The notes: generated from the sequence alone by a model not told the origin. 6,791 nucleotides of DNA from Minisyncoccota bacterium (GCA_020058565.1 JAGVDT010000072.1:1-6791); one strand, 5' to 3'; numbered from the stretch's first letter, positions 1 to 5,711 are shown. A program made the numbers and translations.

Positions 1-56
1 ATTTCTTACCTTCTTTTATCCCCACAAACCTTCATAAGCATCAAAAACACGGTGGC

Positions 57-62
57 TATAAT
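57..62 (+). promoter_or_regulatory. -10 box of a likely leaderless promoter
   Basis: A perfect TATAAT lies 6 nt before the ATG at 69, so transcription would start at or next to the start codon. No good -35 hexamer is visible 16-18 nt upstream. The same geometry recurs before other genes in the window, which supports the call. Confidence 0.6.
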
Positions 63-68
63 GCGCAC

Positions 69-245
69 ATGCCACCGACCGACACTCCGACACCCAAAAC
101 ACCGCAAAACTCTACTGGCCCCACCGTCGGAATCATCATCATAGTAGTAGTGCTCCTCGTCGGTGCAGTGTATTTTCTTTTCAATCAGATACAAAATAAA
201 CGCAATGTCACTCCCCCGTCGTATATCCCCGGCGATCAAGCGTAG
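69..245 (+). CDS. small single-pass membrane protein, unknown function
   Basis: A 58-residue protein. Residues 1-19 are rich in Pro and Thr. Residues 20-38 are a strongly hydrophobic Ile/Val/Leu helix (VGIIIIVVVLLVGAVYFLF). A short tail with Lys and Arg follows, then PPSYIPGD. The layout predicts one transmembrane segment; Lys/Arg after it suggest the N-terminus faces outside. There is no signal-peptidase site or catalytic motif. The ATG was chosen because a TATAAT box sits 6 nt upstream, matching other starts here; the ATG at 61 in another frame hits a stop quickly. It precedes the trigger factor gene by about 100 bp, but each has its own -10 box, so they are probably separate transcripts. 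I do not recognise the family. The membrane call is firm, the function unknown. Confidence 0.75.
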   Translation: MPPTDTPTPKTPQNSTGPTVGIIIIVVVLLVGAVYFLFNQIQNKRNVTPPSYIPGDQA

Positions 246-268
246 TCGCTACCCTATCAGCAATTTCA

Positions 269-304
269 TGTACGAATCCTGTGCGGTCGCACAAAATCCG
301 TACA
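269..304 (+). repeat. imperfect hairpin between the small membrane gene and tig
   Basis: TGTACG (269-274) pairs with CGTACA (299-304), and inside it TGTGC (280-284) pairs with GCACA (289-293) around a GGTC loop, with a symmetric 5x5 internal loop. There is no U-tract after it, so a terminator role is only possible, not shown. Confidence 0.4.
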
Positions 305-326
305 AGTAGAATAATTTGGCACAATC

Positions 327-335
327 TGATATAGT
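327..335 (+). promoter_or_regulatory. extended -10 promoter for trigger factor
   Basis: TGATATAGT fits an extended -10 (TGn followed by TATAGT). It ends 7 nt before the ATG at 343, again suggesting a leaderless mRNA. No convincing -35 box is present, as is common with extended -10 promoters. Confidence 0.5.
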
Positions 336-342
336 CCGCGTG

Positions 343-1410
343 ATGTCAAATGCCACAAACGTAAAAGTCTCTCGCGACGATTCGCGCTGGGAACTAGAAG
401 TCCGCGCGGAGCTCCCCTCAGAGGCGCTTTCCAAATACCGCGCAGACGCGCTTAAAGAAGTCACGGCCGACGCCAAAATAGATGGTTTCCGCCCCGGCAA
501 AGCTCCCGAAAGCGTCGTATTAAAACACTATGGGGAGCAAACGATACTCGAGCACGCCGCTGAGCACGCCGTAAAACACGAGATCCCTGAGATACTGGCC
601 AAAGAAAAGGCCAATATAGTCGAAAGCCCTCGCGTATCCATCGAACCCCCGGTCATGGGAGAGCCGCTCAAATTCGTAGCGCGCGCACCCTTAGCTCCTG
701 AAACCAAACTTCCTGACTACAAAAAAATTGCAGCAAAGAAAAATGCAGAGAAAACGGAGACTCTAGTGACCGACGAAGAGCATGCAGAGACCATGAAGCA
801 CCTCAAACGCGAAAAAGCTCGCATCAAGCACCTCGAAGAAGGCAAAGACCCCACTGAGGCAATGAAGCTCGCGCGCGAAGTCGATGAAAAAGAGCTTCCT
901 GATCTGGACGACGAATTCGTCAAATCTCTTGGCTACGAAGACGTCGGCAAATTTTCCGAAGTGGTGCGAGAAAATTTAAAAAATGAGAAAGATTTGAAAG
1001 AAACCGAGAAACGCCGCGCTGCCCTGTTGGATGAGCTAGTAAAGGCGTCCGACATTAAATACCCCGCAATTCTCAAAGAATACGAACTCGACGACATGGA
1101 GGCTCGCATGGCGGGCGACCTAGAGCGTATGGGTACCACCCTGGAAAAGTATCTAGTACAAGTAAAAAAGACCCGCGAAGACCTCCGCAAGGACTGGGAC
1201 AAACAAGCCGACGAACGCGCAAAAGTCCGGCTGGTACTCGCCGAAATTGCTCGCGCAGAAAAGCTCGAGCCCGACCAGGCAAAGCTCGCGCACGAAATAG
1301 AGCACGCCAAACAGCACCACCCACAAGCCAACGACGCCGCTATCCGCGCCCACATATCACACGCGCTAAGGAACGAAGCAGTGATCAATTTCCTCGAAAG
1401 CCAGAAATAG
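343..1410 (+). CDS. tig: trigger factor lacking the PPIase domain
   Basis: Trigger factor is the ribosome-bound chaperone that shields nascent chains at the exit tunnel. The 355-residue product has the N-terminal ribosome-binding domain (about 1-120) with the signature GFRPGKAP at 48-55. The C-terminal chaperone domain starts near EKELPDLDDEFVKSLG (182-197), which corresponds to ERELPELTAEFIKRFG of E. coli Tig, and runs to the end as Lys/Glu-rich helices. E. coli Tig has 432 residues with an FKBP-type PPIase domain between these parts. Here the arm helix (TDEEHAETMKHLKREKARIKHLEEG, about 143-167) joins almost directly to the C-domain, so the PPIase domain is absent rather than mutated. I chose ATG 343 over the in-frame TTG at 316 because it fits the family N-terminus and lies 7 nt after a -10 box. 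Stop codon and ends are intact. Confidence 0.9.
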   Translation: MSNATNVKVSRDDSRWELEVRAELPSEALSKYRADALKEVTADAKIDGFRPGKAPESVVLKHYGEQTILEHAAEHAVKHEIPEILAKEKANIVESPRVSIEPPVMGEPLKFVARAPLAPETKLPDYKKIAAKKNAEKTETLVTDEEHAETMKHLKREKARIKHLEEGKDPTEAMKLAREVDEKELPDLDDEFVKSLGYEDVGKFSEVVRENLKNEKDLKETEKRRAALLDELVKASDIKYPAILKEYELDDMEARMAGDLERMGTTLEKYLVQVKKTREDLRKDWDKQADERAKVRLVLAEIARAEKLEPDQAKLAHEIEHAKQHHPQANDAAIRAHISHALRNEAVINFLESQK

Positions 1411-1422
1411 GAGGTCAGCCAC

Positions 1423-1450
1423 TTGACGAGCATTATAATACGATTATAAT
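1423..1450 (+). promoter_or_regulatory. promoter of the toxin-antitoxin operon
   Basis: TTGACG (-35, 1423-1428) and TATAAT (-10, 1445-1450) are separated by 16 bp. The -10 box ends 6 nt before the ATG at 1457, so the transcript is probably leaderless. A second TATAAT at 1434-1439 is the mirror half of the operator repeat and is too close to the -35 to pair with it. Confidence 0.75.
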
Positions 1451-1455
1451 GCTCG
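1427..1455 (+). promoter_or_regulatory. palindromic operator for the toxin-antitoxin operon
   Basis: A perfect inverted repeat: CGAGCATTATAAT (1427-1439), 3-nt centre ACG, ATTATAATGCTCG (1443-1455). It covers everything from the end of the -35 box to the base just before the start codon, including the -10 box. Antitoxins with AbrB-type DNA-binding domains repress their own promoters by binding such sites as dimers, so this is most likely the autoregulatory operator. The symmetry is seen; the binding is inferred. Confidence 0.75.
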
Positions 1456-1456
1456 C

Positions 1457-1684
1457 ATGGCTCAGAAAATCATCAAAATAGGCACTTCTCTAGGTATTAC
1501 CCTTTCCAAAGATTTATTGGAACGAACTGGCCTTACTGTCGGCGACAGCGTAGATATCGAAACTCAGAAAGACGGCACTCTTAAAATCGTGCCGGTCTCC
1601 ACCACGGCTTCAGAAACTGCGCAGTGGGCTACCAGATTTGTACAGAAACACATAAAGGCATTCAAAGAATTGGCCGACAAATAA
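1457..1684 (+). CDS. AbrB/MazE/SpoVT-type antitoxin
   Basis: A 75-residue protein. Residues 3-48 form a swapped-hairpin AbrB-type DNA-binding domain: IIKIGTSLGITLSKDLLERTGLTVGDSVDIE, followed by a short strand (GTLKIVPV). The pattern of a strand, G-S-L-G/I-T-L, a helix, then L-x-x-G-D-x-V is typical of MazE/SpoVT antitoxins. Residues about 50-75 (ETAQWATRFVQKHIKAFKELADK) form an amphipathic helix that probably binds and blocks the toxin. The role is to neutralise the Doc-type toxin encoded 1 nt downstream and to repress the operon through the palindrome at 1427-1455. The start follows the -10 box by 6 nt with no room for a Shine-Dalgarno sequence. The usual partner of Doc in phage P1 is Phd, so this is the alternative AbrB-Doc pairing. 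Confidence 0.88.
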   Translation: MAQKIIKIGTSLGITLSKDLLERTGLTVGDSVDIETQKDGTLKIVPVSTTASETAQWATRFVQKHIKAFKELADK

Positions 1685-1685
1685 T

Positions 1686-2072
1686 ATGTCGGTGCGCTAC
1701 CTCACACTTGAGGATGTGCTCGAAATGCACGCGATTGTTGTTAAGCTTTCCGGCGGATCTCACGGTGTGCGTGAGCGCGAAAGCCTGCTCGGCAGTCTTG
1801 AACGTCCTAAAGCTGCGTTTGGCGGAAAAGATATGTATCCAACACTTTTTAGCAAAGCGGCGGTATATATCGATTCGATTGCACGCAACCATCCTCTCGT
1901 CGATGGCAATAAAAGAACGGCTTTTTTGTGTGCGGCGCGTTTTCTCGCAGAAAATGGGGTTAGTTTGGATATGAGCGACGACGAGATTGTCAGGGGCGTT
2001 ATATGGGTAGTAGTCGAGCACCCTACCATTGAAGAAATTGCCGCGTGGCTAGAGCAAAACAGCAAAATATGA
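1686..2072 (+). CDS. doc: Doc-type (death-on-curing, Fic fold) toxin
   Basis: A 128-residue protein of the size of P1 Doc (126). The Fic/Doc core motif is present as HPLVDGNKRTAFL at 69-81: His69, Asp73, Asn75, Lys76 and Arg77, with the Lys that marks Doc rather than AMP-transferring Fic proteins (which have Gly). P1 Doc phosphorylates a Thr of EF-Tu and stops translation; the same activity is inferred here. The N-terminus (YLTLEDVLEMHAIVVKLSGG, then GVRERESLLGSLERPKAAFGG) is also typical of the family. The motif and length are intact, so an active toxin is expected. The gene starts 1 nt after the antitoxin stop without a clear Shine-Dalgarno sequence, implying translational coupling. Its own stop overlaps the rluF start. 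Confidence 0.9.
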   Translation: MSVRYLTLEDVLEMHAIVVKLSGGSHGVRERESLLGSLERPKAAFGGKDMYPTLFSKAAVYIDSIARNHPLVDGNKRTAFLCAARFLAENGVSLDMSDDEIVRGVIWVVVEHPTIEEIAAWLEQNSKI

Positions 2073-2767
2073 CCGATGCAGTGTACCCAATGCGGATCAA
2101 CAAATACCTCGCGCATAAAAACCTCTGCACGAGGCGCGAAGCGGACACACTGATACAGGCAGGCAAGGTATTGATCAATGGCCGCAAAGCAGTGCTCGGC
2201 GACAAAGTTGCAGAGGCAGATCAGGTAAAAGTGCTTTTCCGCCAGAAAAAATACCGCTATTTCGCCTACAATAAACCGCGCGGGGTCATCACACACTCCC
2301 CTCAAGAAGACGAGCGCGACATCAGGCAGAGCATCCCTATACAGGGAGTTTTTCCTGTGGGCAGGCTTGATAAAGATTCACAGGGTCTCATCATACTCAC
2401 CGACGACGGCAGAGTCGTCGATAAACTGCTCAATCCCGAATACGATCACGAAAAAGAATACGTGGTCACGACTCGTGAGCCACTCGCTCAAAACTTTCGC
2501 GAGAAAATGGAACGAGGCGTACATATCGAAGGCTACAAGACCAGGCCGTGCAAAGTAAAAATCTTGGGCGGGAAAAAGTTTTCGATAGTACTTACCGAAG
2601 GCAAAAAACACCAGATCCGCCGCATGTGCGCTGCACTTGGCTATGCGGTAGCAGACCTCGAGCGCATACGCGTGATGAATGTGACGCTTCAGAGCCTCCA
2701 CAGCGGCCGCCACCGTGAACTAAAAGGTAGCGAGCTGTCAAAATTGCTGACTTCGCTCGGTCTCTAG
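2069..2767 (+). CDS. rluF: 23S rRNA pseudouridine synthase, RluF/RsuA family
   Basis: A 232-residue enzyme that isomerises a uridine of 23S rRNA to pseudouridine. An S4 RNA-binding domain occupies about 9-55 (RINKYLAHKNLCTRREADTL, then VLINGRKA). The catalytic domain holds GRLDKDSQGL at 98-107 with the catalytic Asp101, then DHEKEYVV (126-133) and the RNA-contacting GKKHQIRRMC (178-187). VFPVGRLDKDSQGLIILT and DHEKEYVVTT track E. coli RluF (U2604) more closely than RluB or RluE, but the exact target base is inferred. It is shorter than E. coli RluF because the basic C-terminal tail is missing. The ATG at 2069 overlaps the toxin TGA as ATGA; a GTG at 2045 and ATG at 2090 are alternatives. No promoter of its own is evident, so it seems to be read from the toxin-antitoxin promoter. 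Confidence 0.88.
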   Translation: MTDAVYPMRINKYLAHKNLCTRREADTLIQAGKVLINGRKAVLGDKVAEADQVKVLFRQKKYRYFAYNKPRGVITHSPQEDERDIRQSIPIQGVFPVGRLDKDSQGLIILTDDGRVVDKLLNPEYDHEKEYVVTTREPLAQNFREKMERGVHIEGYKTRPCKVKILGGKKFSIVLTEGKKHQIRRMCAALGYAVADLERIRVMNVTLQSLHSGRHRELKGSELSKLLTSLGL

Positions 2768-2776
2768 AACGCGCTT

Positions 2777-2816
2777 TTTGGAGGTCAGACCTCCAAATGG
2801 AGGTCTGACCTCCAAA
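2777..2816. repeat. perfect 18-bp inverted repeat between convergent genes
   Basis: TTTGGAGGTCAGACCTCC (2777-2794), loop AAAT, and its exact reverse complement (2799-2816). Each arm is itself a palindrome (GGAGGTC-A-GACCTCC), so a cruciform, one long hairpin or two short hairpins can form. It fills the 58-bp gap between rluF and the convergent ABC-F gene and probably ends both transcripts. No U-tract follows on either strand, so it is not a textbook intrinsic terminator and may instead be a copy of a dispersed palindromic repeat. Confidence 0.7.
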
Positions 2817-2825
2817 TTCTCGGTA

Positions 2826-4343
2826 TTATTTTGCGAGATCGAGCGTTTCGTCGATGCGGATTTGACGCACAAATTCTGGCACGTGCGATACCAGGATCAT
2901 CGCGCCTTCGTATTCATCGAGTGCTTTGGCTATTATCGGCAGGTGGCGGAAATTCATGTGATTGGTCGGCTCATCAAGTATCAGGAGCGCAGGCTTCATC
3001 AGTACTAGCCGCGCAAATGCCACCAACCCCTTTTGACCTTCTGAAAGGTTGCCTATTTTCTGATTGATGAGTTCGGCGCCAATCAAAAAGCCCGCTGCAG
3101 TTGCACGCATCTTTTCTTCAAATGGCTTTTCCATGGCTTTGTACAGTACGTCTGCGACCGTGGCATTGAAATCCATGTTGGAAAAATCCTGTCGGTAGTA
3201 GCCTATCTTGATATCGCTTTTCACCTTTATGCCTTCGGCGGTTTGATTCGCAATGGATTCAAGTAGGGTCGATTTACCGATGCCGTTGGGCCCCGCCAGC
3301 AATAGGTGCATGCGTTTTTTCAAGATCACCATTTTCTTATGCGTTACCGGTTTACTTGCCCCGAGCCCTGCTTGCGGTGAGCCTGTTGAACCCGTCGAGG
3401 GGTGGCCCATTGTTTTATACGAAGTGATGGTCAATATTTCCCCTACTAGATTTTCCGGCGCCTGAATTTTAAAAGGTTTGATGGTTTTGTCTTCTTGTCG
3501 CACATCGACGATGTCTTCTTCGGATTCAGCAATTTGGTCACGCATTTTTTTAGCGACCAAACGCATTTTGCCACCTTTTTGCGCAAAGAAGTTCATTTTT
3601 TCTTTGCTCGCGGCGATCTTTTTCTCGAGCTGCGCGTTTTTCATGTTTTCGCGCTCGACGCGCGCAGTGATTTCACGAAGCACATCAAAATAATTGCCCG
3701 CATACTGCTCGACTTTATGCGAGCGTACGTCGAGGTATATGACTCCCTGCGTAAACGAATTCAAGAAATCCGCGTCGTGGGAAATCACTACCACCGTTTT
3801 GTCGTAATTTTTAATAAAATCTCTCAGATGCTCAATGCCTGCCTTGTCCAAATTATTCGTCGGCTCATCAAGCAAAAGTAGATCTGGGTCTTGGATCAAG
3901 GCACTCGCCAAAAGTAAACGTGCTTGCTGTCCGCCAGAAAAAGACCCGATGATACGGTCGTGGACCTGCGTGTGGCCTTTGAAATTCACTATTTCGAGCA
4001 CCTCGTCTATACGGGGATCGATGTCGTAGATCCGCCGGCCGGCGGATAGGTCAAACATCGACTCGAAAAATTCCCGCACGGTCATCCCGATCTTTTCACG
4101 CGGAATTACTTGGCGACCTAAAGCTATCGAAAGCTTCGGGAATCGCACGATCTCGCCTTCTTCGGGCTCTATTTCGCCGGTGAGTAGTTTAAAAAGCGTG
4201 GATTTACCGGCACCGTTTTGACCCATCAGGGTCATTTTCATCCCGCGTCGTATTGAAAAAGAAGCCTCATCAAGTATGGGCCTGTTGGGTCCAAAAGCGT
4301 GAGACACGTCTTCAAAGCGCACTATGATTTCATCCGTAGCCAT
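2826..4343 (-). CDS. ABC-F family ATPase (ribosome-associated translation factor)
   Basis: A 505-residue protein with two ABC domains and no membrane segment, the layout of ABC-F proteins (EttA, Uup, YbiT), which act in the ribosomal E site. Domain 1: Walker A GQNGAGKST (41-49), signature SFSGGQQ (134-140), Walker B LLLLDEPTNNLD (155-166), switch His189. The linker, about 225-290, is a Lys/Glu-rich coiled coil, the place of the tRNA-contacting motif. Domain 2: Walker A GPNGIGKST (351-359), signature LSEGQ (433-437), Walker B LLILDEPTNHMN (453-464), switch His487. Both catalytic Glu residues remain. Oddities: LSEGQ instead of LSGGQ, Asn464 instead of the usual D-loop Asp, and two apparent repeat-derived insertions (3351-3404 and 4030-4047). 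The subfamily cannot be fixed by eye. It is convergent with rluF. Confidence 0.92.
   Translation of the reverse strand: MATDEIIVRFEDVSHAFGPNRPILDEASFSIRRGMKMTLMGQNGAGKSTLFKLLTGEIEPEEGEIVRFPKLSIALGRQVIPREKIGMTVREFFESMFDLSAGRRIYDIDPRIDEVLEIVNFKGHTQVHDRIIGSFSGGQQARLLLASALIQDPDLLLLDEPTNNLDKAGIEHLRDFIKNYDKTVVVISHDADFLNSFTQGVIYLDVRSHKVEQYAGNYFDVLREITARVERENMKNAQLEKKIAASKEKMNFFAQKGGKMRLVAKKMRDQIAESEEDIVDVRQEDKTIKPFKIQAPENLVGEILTITSYKTMGHPSTGSTGSPQAGLGASKPVTHKKMVILKKRMHLLLAGPNGIGKSTLLESIANQTAEGIKVKSDIKIGYYRQDFSNMDFNATVADVLYKAMEKPFEEKMRATAAGFLIGAELINQKIGNLSEGQKGLVAFARLVLMKPALLILDEPTNHMNFRHLPIIAKALDEYEGAMILVSHVPEFVRQIRIDETLDLAK
3351..3404 (-). repeat. in-frame repeat-like insertion in the ABC-F gene
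   Basis: Residues 314-331 read HPSTGSTGSPQAGLGASK. They split the start of ABC domain 2 between ITSYKTMG and the strand THKKMVILKKRMHLLLAG that leads into Walker A, where other ABC-F proteins have only a short turn. The DNA (read on the - strand: CCCTCGACGGGTTCAACAGG and onwards to CTCGGGGCAAG) resembles short dispersed repeats that I recall from Patescibacteria genomes, which give Ser-Thr-Gly-Gln-Ala-rich translations. Reading frame and all downstream motifs are preserved. Confidence 0.6.
4030..4047. repeat. 18-bp perfect palindrome inside the ABC-F gene
   Basis: ATCCGCCGGCCGGCGGAT is fully self-complementary with no loop. It encodes SAGRRI in the segment FDLSAGRRIYDIDPRIDEV between Walker A and the signature of ABC domain 1. 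It looks like a short GC-rich palindromic element read in frame. Confidence 0.6.
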
Positions 4344-4351
4344 CGAGACAC

Positions 4352-4360
4352 CCTATAGTA
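4352..4360 (-). promoter_or_regulatory. possible -10 region of the ABC-F gene
   Basis: On the - strand TACTATAGG precedes the ATG: TATAGG ends 8 nt and TACTAT 11 nt before it. The overlapping AGGG could instead act as a weak Shine-Dalgarno sequence 7 nt from the start. The -35 region is poor. Confidence 0.3.
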
Positions 4361-4405
4361 CTTATGCAAAAAAGCGAAATGCAGATATGTTTACCGAGAT
4401 TAATT

Positions 4406-4915
4406 TTAATTTTGCGTTTTTTGCACGTTGCGGCTTTGTGAGAGTCTTCGAGCAACTTCGTCTGCAACCCTCATAAACTCAGACATGGGCAATTCCAACG
4501 CTCCGTCTTTTTTAAAACCCACATTCACGAGCACATCCGCCTTGTGTCTGTCTTTTTCGCGAAGCGAAACATCAAGTGTCACGCGCCGACCCGCCTGTTC
4601 AAAAAATGCATCCACGCCATGGTATATATCCAAAGGTGAACCGACCGCAGTATAAAACTTTACAGGTTCCGAGGTATCTTGACACAATTCCGCAACCTTT
4701 GCGCGCAAATCCTTTATCAACTTGGATCTTTTTAAAACATCTGGCTGATTGAGCTTGGCTATTGTCACCGCATCGTGATACCCAACATATCCATCAGTCC
4801 TACTTGCGGCTGCTTCTACGCTACCAAAAAGTGCACGCTCTGCATCATCTCCATCGGAAATACCTGGCTCTTTGTTCCAGGCCTTCTCTTCTTGAAAACG
4901 TGCGCGTAGACCCAT
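4406..4915 (-). CDS. unrecognised protein with a possible nuclease-like core
   Basis: A 169-residue soluble protein with no signal or membrane segment. The first 60 residues are charged and probably helical. The best-ordered part is 84-130: a strand (PVKFYTAVGSPLD), then YHGVDAFFEQAGRRVTLDVS, then REKDRHKADVLVNVG, followed by a C-terminal helix (EFMRVADEVARRLSQ). An Asp102, a beta-hairpin and Asp115-x-Ser with nearby Lys121 and Lys125 loosely recall a PD-(D/E)XK nuclease core, but the canonical Asp/Glu-x-Lys is not there, so this is only a guess. The start is well supported by a TATAAT 7 nt upstream. Coding quality is good: an uninterrupted frame with normal composition. It is in tandem with, but separately promoted from, the upstream - strand genes. 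Confidence 0.8.
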   Translation of the reverse strand: MGLRARFQEEKAWNKEPGISDGDDAERALFGSVEAAASRTDGYVGYHDAVTIAKLNQPDVLKRSKLIKDLRAKVAELCQDTSEPVKFYTAVGSPLDIYHGVDAFFEQAGRRVTLDVSLREKDRHKADVLVNVGFKKDGALELPMSEFMRVADEVARRLSQSRNVQKTQN

Positions 4916-4922
4916 AGACTAT

Positions 4923-4928
4923 ATTATA
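4923..4928 (-). promoter_or_regulatory. -10 box of a leaderless promoter
   Basis: On the - strand a perfect TATAAT ends 7 nt before the ATG of the 169-aa gene (start at 4915), matching the spacing seen before the other leaderless starts. The -35 region is weak. Confidence 0.6.
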
Positions 4929-4957
4929 TACATTATTTCATTGCTGCTTTTTACTTT

Positions 4958-4985
4958 CCCGCGGCACAAACCACTGCGCCGCGGG
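4958..4985 (-). terminator. GC-rich hairpin after the 85-aa gene, no U-tract
   Basis: CCCGCGGC (4958-4965) pairs with GCCGCGGG (4978-4985), loop 12 nt. The stem can be extended by CTTT/AAAG past a 1-nt bulge. It lies just beyond the stop of the 85-aa gene and upstream of the next promoter, as a terminator should, but the - strand tail is A-rich rather than U-rich. Confidence 0.45.
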
Positions 4986-4992
4986 TAAAGAT

Positions 4993-5250
4993 CTAAGCCC
5001 ACTGCCATTCGCCAGCCGGAATTTTCTGCGAGATACGCACACCGCGCACCTCGACAAAGATTTCCAACTCACCAGAGGCGAGCCAGAGCCCTTGTTCGTC
5101 CGGGATGTCGAGCGGCATGCCCGGATAAAGCCTAGCGAGTGCCTGCGCCCCTAACGCGGCGGCGGCCTGCCAGTGTGCAAACGCCGCTGGGGAGATTGCG
5201 ACGTCGTCTAGGTCGACGATGTCGCCAACCTTGTAATTTCCCTGCGGCAT
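4993..5250 (-). CDS. unrecognised 85-aa protein
   Basis: A small soluble protein. It starts MPQGNYKVGDIVDLDDVAIS, has an Ala-rich helix (FAHWQAAAALGAQALARLYPG, about 24-44) and ends in a strand-rich part (GELEIFVEVRGVRISQKIPAG). There is no membrane segment, Cys/His cluster or catalytic motif I recognise. The frame is open further upstream (ATG at 5307), but that would overlap the acetyltransferase gene by 53 bp. ATG 5250 lies 4 nt past the acetyltransferase stop and has GGTGA, which overlaps that stop, 4 nt upstream. The two genes are thus probably one operon with coupled translation. High GC at third codon positions supports coding. Confidence 0.65.
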   Translation of the reverse strand: MPQGNYKVGDIVDLDDVAISPAAFAHWQAAAALGAQALARLYPGMPLDIPDEQGLWLASGELEIFVEVRGVRISQKIPAGEWQWA

Positions 5251-5254
5251 AGCG

Positions 5255-5692
5255 TCACCACGGAGACATGTGTGAATGGTCGACGATTTGCACGTCACGC
5301 AAGGCATCCGCAGGCAACTTTTTCACCAGCACCCGCATCATGCGCGTGATGAGTGTGGCCTTTAGCGGTACGAGACCGCGCGCACGGCACCTTTCGATTG
5401 CCCGGACGAAGAGCTCACGCCCTACGCCCCGCCGCCGATGCGTCGCCATGACAAACACACCGACGATTTCCGGCATGTCAGCGCCGGACTCGCCTTTGGG
5501 CGCGATAGTCGCCGCGCCAACGATCTCAGCACCATCGAGCGCAACGATTATCTCGTCGCAACAAAGGTGGCGATCGCCACCTAGTGCGACTACAGCGGTG
5601 ACAGTCAAAGGGTCTTGCGCCTTGGCCGCAGCGAAAATGAGTCCGTCGGCAACCTTGGAGACTTCGCCACCACTCCTAATTTCGTATCGCAT
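5255..5692 (-). CDS. GNAT family N-acetyltransferase
   Basis: A 145-residue single-domain GNAT protein, the usual size. Motif A, which binds the acetyl-CoA pyrophosphate, is clear: VGVFVMATHRRRGVGRELF at 77-95, with R86-x-x-G89-x-G91, followed by the helix FVRAIERCRARG. The preceding strand (EIIVALDGAEIVGAATIAP, 47-65) is the typical beta-hairpin before it. GNAT enzymes transfer acetyl groups to amines of small molecules or proteins; the substrate here cannot be told. The start is secure: AGGAG (5699-5703) lies 6 nt upstream of ATG. The 150-bp leader before it holds unusual inverted repeats. The gene ends 4 nt before the 85-aa gene, so the two are probably co-expressed. Confidence 0.85.
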   Translation of the reverse strand: MRYEIRSGGEVSKVADGLIFAAAKAQDPLTVTAVVALGGDRHLCCDEIIVALDGAEIVGAATIAPKGESGADMPEIVGVFVMATHRRRGVGRELFVRAIERCRARGLVPLKATLITRMMRVLVKKLPADALRDVQIVDHSHMSPW

Positions 5693-5711
5693 TTCTTTCT
5701 CCTATGTTTAC

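Noticed and set aside
316..342. TTG start nine codons upstream of the trigger factor ATG
   Set aside because: It would place the -10 box inside the gene and adds residues with no counterpart in the family.
1410..1418. GGAGGTCAG after the trigger factor stop as a ribosome-binding site
   Set aside because: No start codon lies at suitable distance; the next gene starts 39 nt later from a leaderless promoter.
933..1433. 166-codon open frame on the - strand opposite the trigger factor gene
   Set aside because: It is the antisense of a clearly recognised gene, its translation is Ser/Arg/Cys-rich and it has no start signal.
1760..2305. 181-codon - strand open frame across the toxin and rluF genes
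   Set aside because: It lies opposite two recognised protein families and has no motif or ribosome-binding site.
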